DNA from: Bordetella ansorpii
Lineage (GTDB): Bacteria > Pseudomonadota > Gammaproteobacteria > Burkholderiales > Burkholderiaceae_B
DNA: 64,000 nt
Direction: 5' to 3'
Assembly (NCBI RefSeq): GCF_900078705.1
Contig: NZ_FKIF01000008.1
Span: 1-64,000 of the forward strand
Positions 17,195 to 25,700 of this stretch are shown piece by piece. Position 1 is the first letter of the stretch. Each line of letters opens with the position of its first letter. The position numbers and the translations under genes are program-made. The notes below the pieces were generated by a model. The model did no database searches. It was not told the origin of the DNA and was given only the letters and a program-made list of their open reading frames with translations.

Positions 17195-18571
17195 CTACGG
17201 TGATGCCGGGTACGATGCGTCGCCGTCGTTGCGCGCCGGCAGCACGGGCTGCTTCATCGCGTCCGTGATCGAGGCGGGCGGCTGGGGCTTGCCGAACAGG
17301 AACCCTTGATACTGGCGGAATCCCATACGGGACAGCATGCCGTACTGGCTCTCCGTCTCGATGCCTTCGGCAATGGACGACATTCCCATGATCTCGGAGA
17401 TTTCATGGATTTTCTCCAGCAGCAGTCGAGAGGACTCGCTGTTCTGCGCGTCGCGGACGAATTCCCTGTCGACCTTCAGCTTCCTGACCGGCAGGGATTT
17501 CAGGATGCCCAGGGAAGAGAACCCCGTTCCGAAATCATCGAGCGCCCAGCTTATTCCGAATTCCTCGAGATCCCGCATTCTGCTTCTGATGAGGTCCATG
17601 TCGGAGATCAGGGCGGATTCCGTGAGTTCGAGCTGTATGTTGCCCGGCCGGATGCCGTGCCTCGATATCACTTCCCGTGCCGCGCCCACGAAGCGGTCAT
17701 CGAGTATCTGCACCGGGCTCACGTTGACCGCAACGAACTTTCCATCGAGCCTCGCGTCTCGGGACCAGCGCTGTAGAAGCTCGCACGCCTGGCGCAGGAC
17801 CTCCAGCCCAAGGTCGTGGATCAGGCCGGTCTCTTCAGCCTGCGGGATGAATTTCTCGGGCGTCAGCAACCCGCGTGTCGGATGATTCCACCTGACGAGC
17901 GCCTCGGCGCCGATCGGCCTTCGCGCGAGGTCGACCTGCGGCTGATAGAGGACCACCAGTTCCCGGTGGGGGATGGCGCGGGCGAGACTGCGGGAAAGCG
18001 CGATCTGCGCGCTGACGCCGTCCCGATAGATGACCAGCGTCCAGGCCAGCGCCACGCCCACGATGACGAAGTTGAAGGTCGCGTAGACCCTGCCGATGCC
18101 GGGCGTTGCGCCGATCGCCATGGACCGAGGGCCGAAGTGGCCGGTTCCCATCAGGACGAACATCGCCAGGCATGCGAGGGGGAAATAAAGCCCCAGATAA
18201 CTGTTGCGGCGCTCCGAGACAAAGAAAGCGCCCACGGCCAGCGGCAGGAAAAGCGCGTAGGCGGATCGCGGGCTCGAATCGGCGGGCATGTCCGCCATGG
18301 ATAGCGCAAGCAGCAGCAGGAAAATCGCGTTCGCGATTATCAGTATGGCGCCATGCCTGCTTCGGTCGGCCAGCGCGAGCGCGAACAGGCCAATCCCCGA
18401 AAACGCGGCATATATCGCGGCGATGTGCGATCTGTCGTAATGCCAGAAGACGATGGCCCAGGCCAGGCCAGGGAACAGGCAGAGTCCGCCCGTTATTCGG
18501 ATTATCCTGCTTGTTTTTATGTTTTTATCGCTGGTAAGGAATTTTTGTGCTGACCAGTTTTCGTAATTCAT
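17195..18571 (-). CDS. Membrane-bound EAL-domain c-di-GMP phosphodiesterase
   Basis: The N-terminal 190 residues hold six or seven hydrophobic segments like a MASE-type membrane sensor; the rest is an EAL domain with intact GAEALVRW and DDFGTGFSSLG motifs, so c-di-GMP breakdown is expected. No GGDEF domain lies between them. The start MNYENWSAQKF (458 residues) was chosen because the sequence before it is basic, low in complexity and AT-rich; an upstream ATG at 18652 would give 485 residues. Codon choice and base composition look less GC-rich than in the neighbours, suggesting later arrival. It converges with the sia operon. Confidence 0.85.
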   Translation of the reverse strand: MNYENWSAQKFLTSDKNIKTSRIIRITGGLCLFPGLAWAIVFWHYDRSHIAAIYAAFSGIGLFALALADRSRHGAILIIANAIFLLLLALSMADMPADSSPRSAYALFLPLAVGAFFVSERRNSYLGLYFPLACLAMFVLMGTGHFGPRSMAIGATPGIGRVYATFNFVIVGVALAWTLVIYRDGVSAQIALSRSLARAIPHRELVVLYQPQVDLARRPIGAEALVRWNHPTRGLLTPEKFIPQAEETGLIHDLGLEVLRQACELLQRWSRDARLDGKFVAVNVSPVQILDDRFVGAAREVISRHGIRPGNIQLELTESALISDMDLIRSRMRDLEEFGISWALDDFGTGFSSLGILKSLPVRKLKVDREFVRDAQNSESSRLLLEKIHEISEIMGMSSIAEGIETESQYGMLSRMGFRQYQGFLFGKPQPPASITDAMKQPVLPARNDGDASYPASP

Positions 18572-18798
18572 TTTTGCTGCAGGACATTGCCGTGGTTTTA
18601 TGGGTTTTTTTTTATGAATGATGCTTGGGGAGAAACTGTCGCGCTTGGGCATGCGGCCGCCCTGCCGGGGCGCTGCAAGCGGGAATTGTAGGTTCTTGCC
18701 CGGGGATGAAGTGTGTGATTGGGAAACAGCCCGCCGCGGGTGACGGAGTCCGAGGGGTGGGCCGCTGTTTATATTATTCGGTCGGGATATTCCGTTTT

Positions 18799-18950
18799 TA
18801 TAATGAGGCGATCCCTATTTTGCACTGCTTGCGTTGCGGTATTGATTCAGGATGGACGAGAGGGGAGGCTTCGGAGGCTGGCGGGTCCGGCCCTCGTCGA
18901 AGCCGTCCGCCACGCGGCACGCGCTCGGCCCCGTCGACCTCTCGTTTTCC
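18799..18950 (+). ncRNA. Candidate structured RNA or leader with consensus -10 box
   Basis: The 600-base gap 18572-19172 has no convincing gene. Within it a perfect TATAAT (18799-18804) is followed by nested complementary segments: ACGAGAGG (18856-18863) with CCTCTCGT (18938-18945), and inside it GGCTTCG (18867-18873) with CGAAGCC (18898-18904). The outer stem runs into TTTT. The -35 region (ATTCGG or TTCGGT) is poor. This could be a small RNA or a structured leader far upstream of the peptide-binding protein at 19173; I cannot match it to a known RNA family. Confidence 0.3.
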
Positions 18951-19040
18951 CTAGCCCGGGAAAAAAGTATGGATTGGTAGTAACCACTACACGGGACCCT
19001 TCCCCAGAGGCACGGATGGGATGCGCCAGGCAGTCGTATA

Positions 19041-19057
19041 ACCCTATGGAATAGGGT
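19041..19057. repeat. Short perfect palindrome upstream of the peptide-binding protein
   Basis: ACCCTAT and ATAGGGT face each other around a GGA spacer, 116 bases before the start of the binding-protein gene at 19173. Its symmetry and AT-rich surroundings fit a regulator site, but no regulator can be assigned to it from sequence alone. Confidence 0.4.
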
Positions 19058-19172
19058 ATGCATCTGAGCGACTTTGACGCAATAGGCTGGCAGGCCTACC
19101 TTTCGTTCCATCGCATTGCATGGCTGTACCGGCATGCGCGTTCCGACAAACCGCCGACTTCGTTGGGGAATC

Positions 19173-20729
19173 ATGAAACGTCCCGTCCTTTCCGCATTCG
19201 CCGCTGTCCTGCTGGGCACCTGTACCGTCCTGTCCGCGCAAGCGCAGGAGCGGCCGATGCTGCGCATCAGCTCCGGCGCGGCCGACAATGCCACGCTCGA
19301 TCCGCATCGCGCCACGTCCACGGTGGACAAGGGCGTGGCCTCGGAAATGTTCGACGGCCTGGTGCGTTTCCCGCCCGGCAGCGCCGATCCCAAGAAACTC
19401 GAGGCTGACCTGGCCGAGCGCTGGGAAAGTTCGGCCGACGGCAAGGTTTGGACCTTCCACCTGCGCCGCGGCGTGCAGTTTCACGGCGGCTACGGCGAAA
19501 TGAAGGCCGAGGACGTCGTGTACTCGCTGCAGCGCGCGGCCGACCCGAAGCGCTCCAGTTTCGCGTCGACGTTCGATCAGGTGGAGAAGGTCGAGGCGCT
19601 GGATGACTACACCGTGCGCGTCACGCTGAAGTCGGCGGACGCCGGCTTCCTGGGGCGCGTGTCGGACTACCACGGCGGCAACATCGTCAGCAAGAAGGCC
19701 GCCGAGAAGCTGGGCGACAAGTTCGGCGGCGCGCCCATCGGCACCGGTCCGTTCGCCTTCGGCGAGCACGTCACGCAGCAGTACGTGAAGCTGGTGGCCA
19801 ACGATCAGTATTTCCGCGGCAAGCCCAAGCTGGGCGGCATCGTCTACCGCATGATCCCATCGGACAGCGCACGCGAACTGGCCTTCACTTCGGGCGAGAT
19901 CGACGTCATGCAGGGCAAGCGCGAACAGCGCTGGGTCGAGCGTTCGGCCAAGCGCGACATGAAGGTCGACATCTTCGATCCCGCCGAATTCCGCACGCTG
20001 TACATCAACCGCACCATCAAGCCGCTGGACAACCTGAAGGTACGCCAGGCCGTGGCCGCCGCCATCAACGTGGACGAGATCGTGCGCTACGTCGGCAAGG
20101 ACGTGGCCGACAAGGGTTGCTCGGTGGTGCCCAACGGCTACCTGGGTGAGGACTGCGGCGCGGGCGGCTACAAGTACGACGCTGACGCCGCCAGGAAGCT
20201 GCTGGCCGAAGCGGGTTTCCCGAACGGCATCACGCTGAAGTCGGTGGTGTCGAACATCTCGGCGCAGCAGCCCATCATGGAAATCATCCAGGCGCAACTG
20301 GCCAAGGCTGGCATCAAGCTGGACATGGAAGTGGTGGACCACGCGACCTACCAGGCCAAGAGCCGCGCCGACCAGAGCGCATTGGTGTTCTACGGCGCCG
20401 CGCGTTTCCCGATCGCCGATGCCTACCTGAGCGAGTTCTACGACTCCGCCTCGGCCCCCGGCCAGCCCGCCGCCATGTCGAACTTCGGCCACTGCGCCGT
20501 GGCCGACCAGGAGATCCGCGCGGCGCGCGTCGAGTCCGACGCGGCCAGGCAATTGGCGTTGTGGAAAGAGGCCCAGGCCAAGATCCATGCCGATGTCTGC
20601 GCCGTGCCGCTGTTCGGCCTGAAGCAGGTATGGGTGCATGGCGACGGCGTCGACTACGGCTACAAGCTGCAAGGCGCGCTGAACCTGCAGCCGCCCGTCA
20701 CCGAACAGACCTCGATCAAGGCCAAGTGA
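19173..20729 (+). CDS. Peptide/opine-type ABC transporter substrate-binding protein
   Basis: This 518-residue protein is a family-5 extracellular solute-binding protein (DppA/OppA type). It has a signal peptide (MKRPVLSAFAAVLLGTC and on to about residue 25), then the usual order: LDPHRATSTVDKGVASEMFD near the N-terminus, the AERWESSADGKVWTFHLRRG region and the binding-cleft segment VRQAVAAAINVDEI. The start follows TTGGGGAATC. It should feed the permease and ATPase genes at 25697-29538, although a LysR gene on the other strand separates them. Known ligands of this family include dipeptides, D-amino-acid peptides and opines. Confidence 0.92.
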   Translation: MKRPVLSAFAAVLLGTCTVLSAQAQERPMLRISSGAADNATLDPHRATSTVDKGVASEMFDGLVRFPPGSADPKKLEADLAERWESSADGKVWTFHLRRGVQFHGGYGEMKAEDVVYSLQRAADPKRSSFASTFDQVEKVEALDDYTVRVTLKSADAGFLGRVSDYHGGNIVSKKAAEKLGDKFGGAPIGTGPFAFGEHVTQQYVKLVANDQYFRGKPKLGGIVYRMIPSDSARELAFTSGEIDVMQGKREQRWVERSAKRDMKVDIFDPAEFRTLYINRTIKPLDNLKVRQAVAAAINVDEIVRYVGKDVADKGCSVVPNGYLGEDCGAGGYKYDADAARKLLAEAGFPNGITLKSVVSNISAQQPIMEIIQAQLAKAGIKLDMEVVDHATYQAKSRADQSALVFYGAARFPIADAYLSEFYDSASAPGQPAAMSNFGHCAVADQEIRAARVESDAARQLALWKEAQAKIHADVCAVPLFGLKQVWVHGDGVDYGYKLQGALNLQPPVTEQTSIKAK

Positions 20730-20732
20730 CCG

Positions 20733-21650
20733 TCACTGCCCTTTGAGCAGGCCCCGCGAGACCTGCGCCGCCACGGCGCGGGCGCAGGCTGCGAAGTCTT
20801 CCACCAGCGCCGCGTTGCGCGAGGTCTGCGTGCGGCACATCTGGAAGTGGAATTGAAGCTCGGGATCGAAACGCCGCAATACCAGGCGGCTTTGCAACCC
20901 ATCGGCGAAAAGCGGATGAATCAAGGACACCCCCATACCGGCGGCCACGAACTCGCACACGGTCGGCGCCGTGTCGGTTTCCAGCACGATGTTGAAATGC
21001 GCACCCGCCGCGGCCATCGCCTGGCTGACCAGCTTGTGCGTCTGGCTCTCGGCGCTGAAGCCGACGAAGGGCACGCCGTCCAGGTCGCGCGGCCGGATGA
21101 CGCGCTTGCGCGTCAGTTCGTGGTTGACCGGCAGGGCGCAGAACAGCGCATGCGGGAACAGCGGTTCGCGCTCGACGTAGGGGTTGTCGACACGGCTGCC
21201 CACCAGCGCCAGGTCGATGTGCTGCTTGGCCAGCCAGTCGCCCAGGAAGATCGAACCGCGCGTGCGGATGGACACGCGTACATCGGGATGGCGTTCGAGA
21301 AAGGCCAGCGTGACGCGCCGCATGAAGGTGCCGGACAAGGCCGGCAGCACGCCCACGATCAGGTGGCGCTGCTCGGCGCGGCGGATGGATTCCACGGCTT
21401 CCTCGACCTGCCGCAGGCCCATGAAGATGCGTTCGACTTCCTGGTACAGCCGCATGCCCTGATGGGTGGGCGCGAGCTTGCCGCGCAGGCGGTCGAACAG
21501 GGACAGGCCGGTTTCGGCTTCGAGATGGGCCAGCAGCTTGCTGACCGCGGGTTGCGAGACGCCCAGCACCGCGGCCGCCTGGCTGACGGTGCCTTGTTCG
21601 ATGACGGCCTTGAAGGCTTCGACCTGTCGCAGATTGAGCGCTTGCTGCAT
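20733..21650 (-). CDS. LysR-family regulator of the oxidase/transporter operon
   Basis: The 305-residue protein has a standard LysR helix-turn-helix (NLRQVEAFKAVIEQGTVSQA, then LGVSQPAVSKLLAHLE) and a C-terminal ligand-binding domain. It ends 3 bases from the end of the upstream binding-protein gene and is divergent from the operon starting at 21739, with 88 bases between them. The sequence best matches LysR members beside amino-acid or opine catabolic genes. It probably activates the divergent operon in response to the imported compound. Confidence 0.92.
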   Translation of the reverse strand: MQQALNLRQVEAFKAVIEQGTVSQAAAVLGVSQPAVSKLLAHLEAETGLSLFDRLRGKLAPTHQGMRLYQEVERIFMGLRQVEEAVESIRRAEQRHLIVGVLPALSGTFMRRVTLAFLERHPDVRVSIRTRGSIFLGDWLAKQHIDLALVGSRVDNPYVEREPLFPHALFCALPVNHELTRKRVIRPRDLDGVPFVGFSAESQTHKLVSQAMAAAGAHFNIVLETDTAPTVCEFVAAGMGVSLIHPLFADGLQSRLVLRRFDPELQFHFQMCRTQTSRNAALVEDFAACARAVAAQVSRGLLKGQ

Positions 21651-21668
21651 GCCGGGACCTGTAGTGTG

Positions 21669-21720
21669 CGCGGCATGCGTGCCGCGTCGCGGGGCTCAAG
21701 ATTACCGCAAGCATGCCGCG
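21669..21720. promoter_or_regulatory. Candidate LysR-binding region between divergent genes
   Basis: In the 88-base gap between the lysR start (21650) and the oxidoreductase start (21739) lie CGCGGCATGC (21669-21678) and its exact inverse GCATGCCGCG (21711-21720). The first copy also forms a tighter palindrome, GCGGCA-TGCG-TGCCGC (21670-21685). Paired sites of this kind are usual between LysR genes and their targets; regulation by this LysR is inference. Confidence 0.4.
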
Positions 21721-21738
21721 TGGCGCGAGGAGCGCGCC

Positions 21739-22866
21739 ATGGCTGAGGACTACGACGTCATCGTCGCCGGCGCCGGCATGGTGGGCGCGGCCATCGGCTG
21801 CGGCCTGGCCGGCTTCGGCCAGCGCGTGCTGATGCTGGACGGCGGCGATACGGATTTCCGCGCGGCCAAGGCCAATTTCGGGCTGGTGTGGTTGCAGGGC
21901 AAGGGCTACGACCATCCGCATTACCAGCGCCTGTCGCGGCAGGCCGTGCGGCTGTGGCCCGAGTTCGCCGCGGCCTTGCAGGCCGAGACTGGTATCGACC
22001 TGGCCTACGACCAGCGGGGCGGCCTGCATTACTGCTTCGGCGAGAAGCAGTTGGAAGAGCGGGCCGCGCGCATGGCGCAGTGGCAGCAGCAGGCGCCCGA
22101 GCAGGCGCCGTGCGTCCAGATGTGGGATCGCGGCGAGATCATGCGCCGCTATCCGGCGCTGCGGCTGGGACCGGACGTGTCCGGGGCCAGCCACGGCGCG
22201 CAGGACGGCCATGCCAACCCCCTGCGCCTGCTGGCCGCGCTGCAATCGGCCTTCATCTCGCGCGGCGGCGACCTGCGCGGGCGTCATGCCGTCACGGCTG
22301 TCCGCCCGATGGCGGGCGGCGGGTTCGAGGTCGATGCCGCCGGCGGCGCCTGGCGCGCGGCGCGCGTGGTCATCGCTGCGGGGCTGGGCTCCACCGCGCT
22401 GGGCCGGCAGGTGGGCCTGGACGTGCCGCTGCGCCCCGAGCGCGGCCAGATCCTCGTCACCGAACGGCTGGCGCCCATGCTGCCGCTGCCGGCCAGCGGC
22501 ATGCGCCAGACGGGCGAGGGCAGCGTGCTGATCGGGCTGACGCAGGAGCGCGTCGGCTACGACCTGTCCACCACCACCGATGCCGCCGTGCGCATGACCC
22601 GCAACGCCCTGCGCGTGCTGCCCACCCTGGCCGGCGCGCGCCTGGTGCGGCAATGGTCGTGCCTGCGCGTCATGACTTCCGACGGCTGCCCGGTCTATGC
22701 CGAGTCGGCTGATTTTCCCGGCGCGTCGATCGCGCTTTGTCACTCCGGCGTGACGCTGGCGTCGTACCACGCGGGGCCCTATGCCCGCGCGTTGGCCCAC
22801 GGCGCCGTGCCCGCCGACCTGGATGCCTTTCACCATGGACGCTTCGATGTTCCGCAAGCTGGATGA
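21739..22866 (+). CDS. FAD-dependent D-amino-acid/opine oxidase-type subunit (HcnC/OoxB-like)
   Basis: This 375-residue flavoprotein begins with an FAD-binding fingerprint (VIVAGAGMVGAAIGCGLAG) and continues with a DAO-type fold, including the late WSCLRVMTSDGCPVYAES and HSGVTLASYHAGPYA segments. With the next two genes it makes the classic three-part set found in opine oxidases, hydrogen cyanide synthase and proline/hydroxyproline dehydrogenases: a DAO-like subunit, a small [2Fe-2S] protein and a large FAD/NAD subunit. The start has GAGGAG 6 bases upstream. The substrate is not shown, but the peptide-type transporter in the same operon points to an imported N-substituted or D-amino acid. Confidence 0.88.
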   Translation: MAEDYDVIVAGAGMVGAAIGCGLAGFGQRVLMLDGGDTDFRAAKANFGLVWLQGKGYDHPHYQRLSRQAVRLWPEFAAALQAETGIDLAYDQRGGLHYCFGEKQLEERAARMAQWQQQAPEQAPCVQMWDRGEIMRRYPALRLGPDVSGASHGAQDGHANPLRLLAALQSAFISRGGDLRGRHAVTAVRPMAGGGFEVDAAGGAWRAARVVIAAGLGSTALGRQVGLDVPLRPERGQILVTERLAPMLPLPASGMRQTGEGSVLIGLTQERVGYDLSTTTDAAVRMTRNALRVLPTLAGARLVRQWSCLRVMTSDGCPVYAESADFPGASIALCHSGVTLASYHAGPYARALAHGAVPADLDAFHHGRFDVPQAG

Positions 22867-23143
22867 CCCCGGCGCGCCGGCGCTGACCTTGACGATAGAC
22901 GGACAGCCCGTGCAAGCCTCGCCCGGCGAGACGGTCGCCGCGGTGCTGTTGCGCCAATCCCAGCCAGCCTCGCGCACGACCCCCGTGCACGAAAGCCCCC
23001 GCGCGCCTTACTGCATGATGGGCGTGTGTTTCGATTGCCTGGCGATCGTGGATGGCGTGGCCTCTACCCAGACCTGCCTGACGACCGTGCGCGAAGGCAT
23101 GCAGGTCCTGCGCCAGATGGGCAAGCGGAGCGTGCAGCCATGA
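22847..23143 (+). CDS. Small (2Fe-2S)-binding protein (HcnA/OoxX-like)
   Basis: The product, about 98 residues, has a ferredoxin fold with cluster-ligand cysteines in CMMGVCFDCL and a further Cys in STQTC, as in the small subunit of opine oxidase and HcnA. The start MFRKLDDPGAPALTLTIDG fits the family; an in-frame ATG at 22835 (MDAS before it) is also possible. It overlaps the end of the preceding oxidase gene and its stop overlaps the next start, so all three subunits should be made together. It passes electrons between the flavins of the complex. Confidence 0.85.
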   Translation: MFRKLDDPGAPALTLTIDGQPVQASPGETVAAVLLRQSQPASRTTPVHESPRAPYCMMGVCFDCLAIVDGVASTQTCLTTVREGMQVLRQMGKRSVQP

Positions 23144-24540
23144 TGCGCGAATTCAACGTACTGATCGTGGGCGCGGGCCCCGCCGGCATGAGCGCGGCCA
23201 TCGGCCTGCGCGCCGCCGGCCTTTCCGTGATCGTGGTGGACGAGCAGCCCGCGCCGGGCGGCCAGATCTGGCGCGCGGTCGAGACCGTGGCGGCCACGCC
23301 CACCGGCGCGCTGCTGGGCGACGAGTACCGCGCGGGCGCCGGCCTGGCCCGTGCGTTCCGCGCCTGCGGCGCCCTGTACGAACCGCAGACGCAGGTCTGG
23401 CAGATCGAGCCGGGCTGGCATGTGTACATGAGCCATGCGGGCAAGGCCGAAGTGGTGCGCGCCGACAACGTGCTGCTGGCCACGGGCGCGCAGGAGCGTC
23501 CCGCGCCGTTCCCGGGCTGGACGCTGCCCGGCGTGCTGACGGTGGGCGCCGCGCAGATCCTGCTGAAGACGTCGCGCCAGGTGCCCGCGCAGCCCGTGTG
23601 GGTGGCCGGCAGCGGTCCGTTGCCGCTGCTGTACATGGCGCAGTTGCTGCGCGCCGGCGGCCGCATCGCCGGTTGGCTGGATACGGCGCCGCCCGATATG
23701 TGGAAGCGCGCCTTGCCGCACCTGCCGGCCGCGCTGCGCGGCTGGCCTGAAATCCGCAAGGGCCTGGGCTGGCTGGGCGAGCTCAGGCGCGCCGGCGTGC
23801 CACGCGTGCGCGGCGTGACGCAGTTCCGCGCCTCGGGCGATGGCCGCCTGCGGGAGATCGAGTACACCACGCGTGACGGCAAGACCGTGCGCAAGCCCGC
23901 GCAGGTGCTGCTGGCGCACGAGGGGGTGGTGCCGTCCATCCACATGACGCGCGCGCTGGAGTGCGAGCACCGTTGGAACGATGCCCAGGCCTGCATGGCG
24001 CCCGAGCTGGATGCCTGGGGCCAGACCAGCCAGGCCGGCGTGTTCGTGGCCGGCGACGGCGCGGGCATCGGCGGCGCCAAGGCCGCCACGGTACGCGGGG
24101 AACTGGCCGCCATCGGTATCGCCTTGCGCGCGGGCGCCATCACCGACGCCGGCGCGCGCCACCGCGCCAGGCCGCTGCGCGCCAGGCTGGCGGGCGACCT
24201 GAGCCTGCGTCCCATGCTGGACGCGATGTATCCGCCGCGCGCCACCGTGATTGCGCCGTCGGACGACACCATCGTGTGCCGCTGCGAGGAGCTGACCGCG
24301 GGCGATATCCGCCGCGCCGCGCGCATCGGCCAGCCCGGTCCCAACCAGATCAAGTCGTACACCCGCGCGGGCATGGGCCCGTGCCAGGGCCGCCAGTGCG
24401 GCTACACCATCGCCAACATCGTGGCGCAGCAGCAGGGCAGGCCCGTGGCCGAGGTCGGCTTCTACCGCATCCGTCCGCCGCTCAAGCCGCTGACGCTGGG
24501 CGAACTGGCCAGCCTGGATGTGGATGGGGGGCAGACATGA
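23140..24540 (+). CDS. FAD/NAD(P)-binding oxidase subunit with C-terminal [2Fe-2S] (HcnB/OoxA-like)
   Basis: The 466-residue protein has an N-terminal FAD site (VLIVGAGPAGMSAAIG), a second nucleotide-binding region in the middle (VWVAGSGPLPLLYMAQLL) and a C-terminal BFD-like iron-sulfur domain with Cys residues in CRCEEL and GPCQGRQCG. This is the architecture of OoxA/HcnB large subunits. MMREFNV at 23140 overlaps the stop of the small subunit gene. The three-part complex should be membrane-associated and pass electrons to the respiratory chain; that point is known for relatives, not visible here. Confidence 0.9.
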   Translation: MMREFNVLIVGAGPAGMSAAIGLRAAGLSVIVVDEQPAPGGQIWRAVETVAATPTGALLGDEYRAGAGLARAFRACGALYEPQTQVWQIEPGWHVYMSHAGKAEVVRADNVLLATGAQERPAPFPGWTLPGVLTVGAAQILLKTSRQVPAQPVWVAGSGPLPLLYMAQLLRAGGRIAGWLDTAPPDMWKRALPHLPAALRGWPEIRKGLGWLGELRRAGVPRVRGVTQFRASGDGRLREIEYTTRDGKTVRKPAQVLLAHEGVVPSIHMTRALECEHRWNDAQACMAPELDAWGQTSQAGVFVAGDGAGIGGAKAATVRGELAAIGIALRAGAITDAGARHRARPLRARLAGDLSLRPMLDAMYPPRATVIAPSDDTIVCRCEELTAGDIRRAARIGQPGPNQIKSYTRAGMGPCQGRQCGYTIANIVAQQQGRPVAEVGFYRIRPPLKPLTLGELASLDVDGGQT

Positions 24541-25700
24541 GCGCGCCAGTGTTGACGCGCCCGCCCGAGGCAAGCCAGGACGCCGTGGTCATCGGCGGCG
24601 GTCTGCACGGCCTGTCGGCGGCGCTGCACCTGGCGCGTGCCGGCAAGCGCGTGGTCGTCCTGGAGAAGCACTGGGTGGGCCGCCATGCCTCTGGCGCCAC
24701 CGCGGCGGGCGTGCGCACGCTGAACCGCGACCGCCGCGAGCTGGACCTGTCGCTCGAATCGATGGACATGTGGCATGCGCTGGAATCGCTGGTGGGCGAC
24801 GACTGCGGCTTCCACCCCAACGGCCAGATCTGCGTGGCCGAGACGCCCGACGCGCTGGCCAAGCTGCGGGCGCGGGTCGACGGCCTGCGCGCCGATGGCT
24901 ACACGCACGAAGAACTCATCGGCCAGGACGAACTGCGGCGCCTGCTGCCCGACCTGAGCCCGCATTGCCTGGGCGCCTCCATTGCCCGGCGCGACGGCGC
25001 GGCCGATCCGCATCGCGCGCTGCGCGCCTTCCGGCGCAGCGCCGAGGCCGCGGGCGTGAAGATCGCCGAGCAGTGCGGCGTGACCGCCATCGAGCGGCGC
25101 GGCCAGGACTGGGCCGTGCTGGCCGGCGGCCGCGCCTGGATCGCACCGGCCGTGGTCAATGCCGCGGGCGCCTGGTCCGCGCGCATCGCCGCGATGGTGG
25201 GCGACGAGATCCCGTTGGCCACCAAGTCCTCGATGATGATGGTCAGCGAACGGCTGCGTCCCTTCATCAGGCCGGTGGTGGCCATCATGGGCCGCTCGCT
25301 GTCGTTCAAGCAGTCGGACCAGGGCACGCTGGTGATCGGCGGCGGCCTGCAGGGCATCCCCGACCTGGACCGCGAGACCTCGACGGCCCGCATGCGCGTG
25401 CTGTCCAAGGGCGCGCGCGCCGCCGTCGACCTGTTCCCGATGGTGCGCGACATCCGCATCGTGCGTGTCTGGGCGGGCCTGGAAGCCAAGACCGAGGACC
25501 TGCTGCCCGTGGTCGGCCCCTCGCCCAACGCGCCGGGCGTGTTCCATGCCTTCGGCTTTTCGGGCCACGGTTTCGAGCTGGTGCCCGTGGTGGGCGCCAC
25601 GTTGGCCGATCTGGTGGTGCGCGGCTCGACGAAACGGCCCATCCAGCACATACAGGCGCAACGGCTGATGCAGGCCGCCGCGCAGGAGAAGCAATCATGA
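24537..25700 (+). CDS. Second FAD-dependent oxidoreductase (DAO/sarcosine-oxidase-like)
   Basis: This 387-residue flavoprotein has an N-terminal FAD fingerprint (VVIGGGLHGLSAALHLA) and the DAO fold, with the segment VNAAGAWSARIAAMVG and a late VWAGLEAKTEDLLPVVGPSP. It differs from the protein at 21739 and is a fourth redox component, perhaps for a second step on the same imported substrate. It overlaps the preceding gene by four bases and the permease gene by four bases, so it sits between oxidase and transporter genes in one transcript. Confidence 0.87.
   Translation: MSAPVLTRPPEASQDAVVIGGGLHGLSAALHLARAGKRVVVLEKHWVGRHASGATAAGVRTLNRDRRELDLSLESMDMWHALESLVGDDCGFHPNGQICVAETPDALAKLRARVDGLRADGYTHEELIGQDELRRLLPDLSPHCLGASIARRDGAADPHRALRAFRRSAEAAGVKIAEQCGVTAIERRGQDWAVLAGGRAWIAPAVVNAAGAWSARIAAMVGDEIPLATKSSMMMVSERLRPFIRPVVAIMGRSLSFKQSDQGTLVIGGGLQGIPDLDRETSTARMRVLSKGARAAVDLFPMVRDIRIVRVWAGLEAKTEDLLPVVGPSPNAPGVFHAFGFSGHGFELVPVVGATLADLVVRGSTKRPIQHIQAQRLMQAAAQEKQS

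Noticed and set aside
22835-22846. An earlier ATG for the small [2Fe-2S] protein
   Set aside because: It lacks a ribosome-binding site and the family N-terminus starts at MFRKL; kept only as an alternative.
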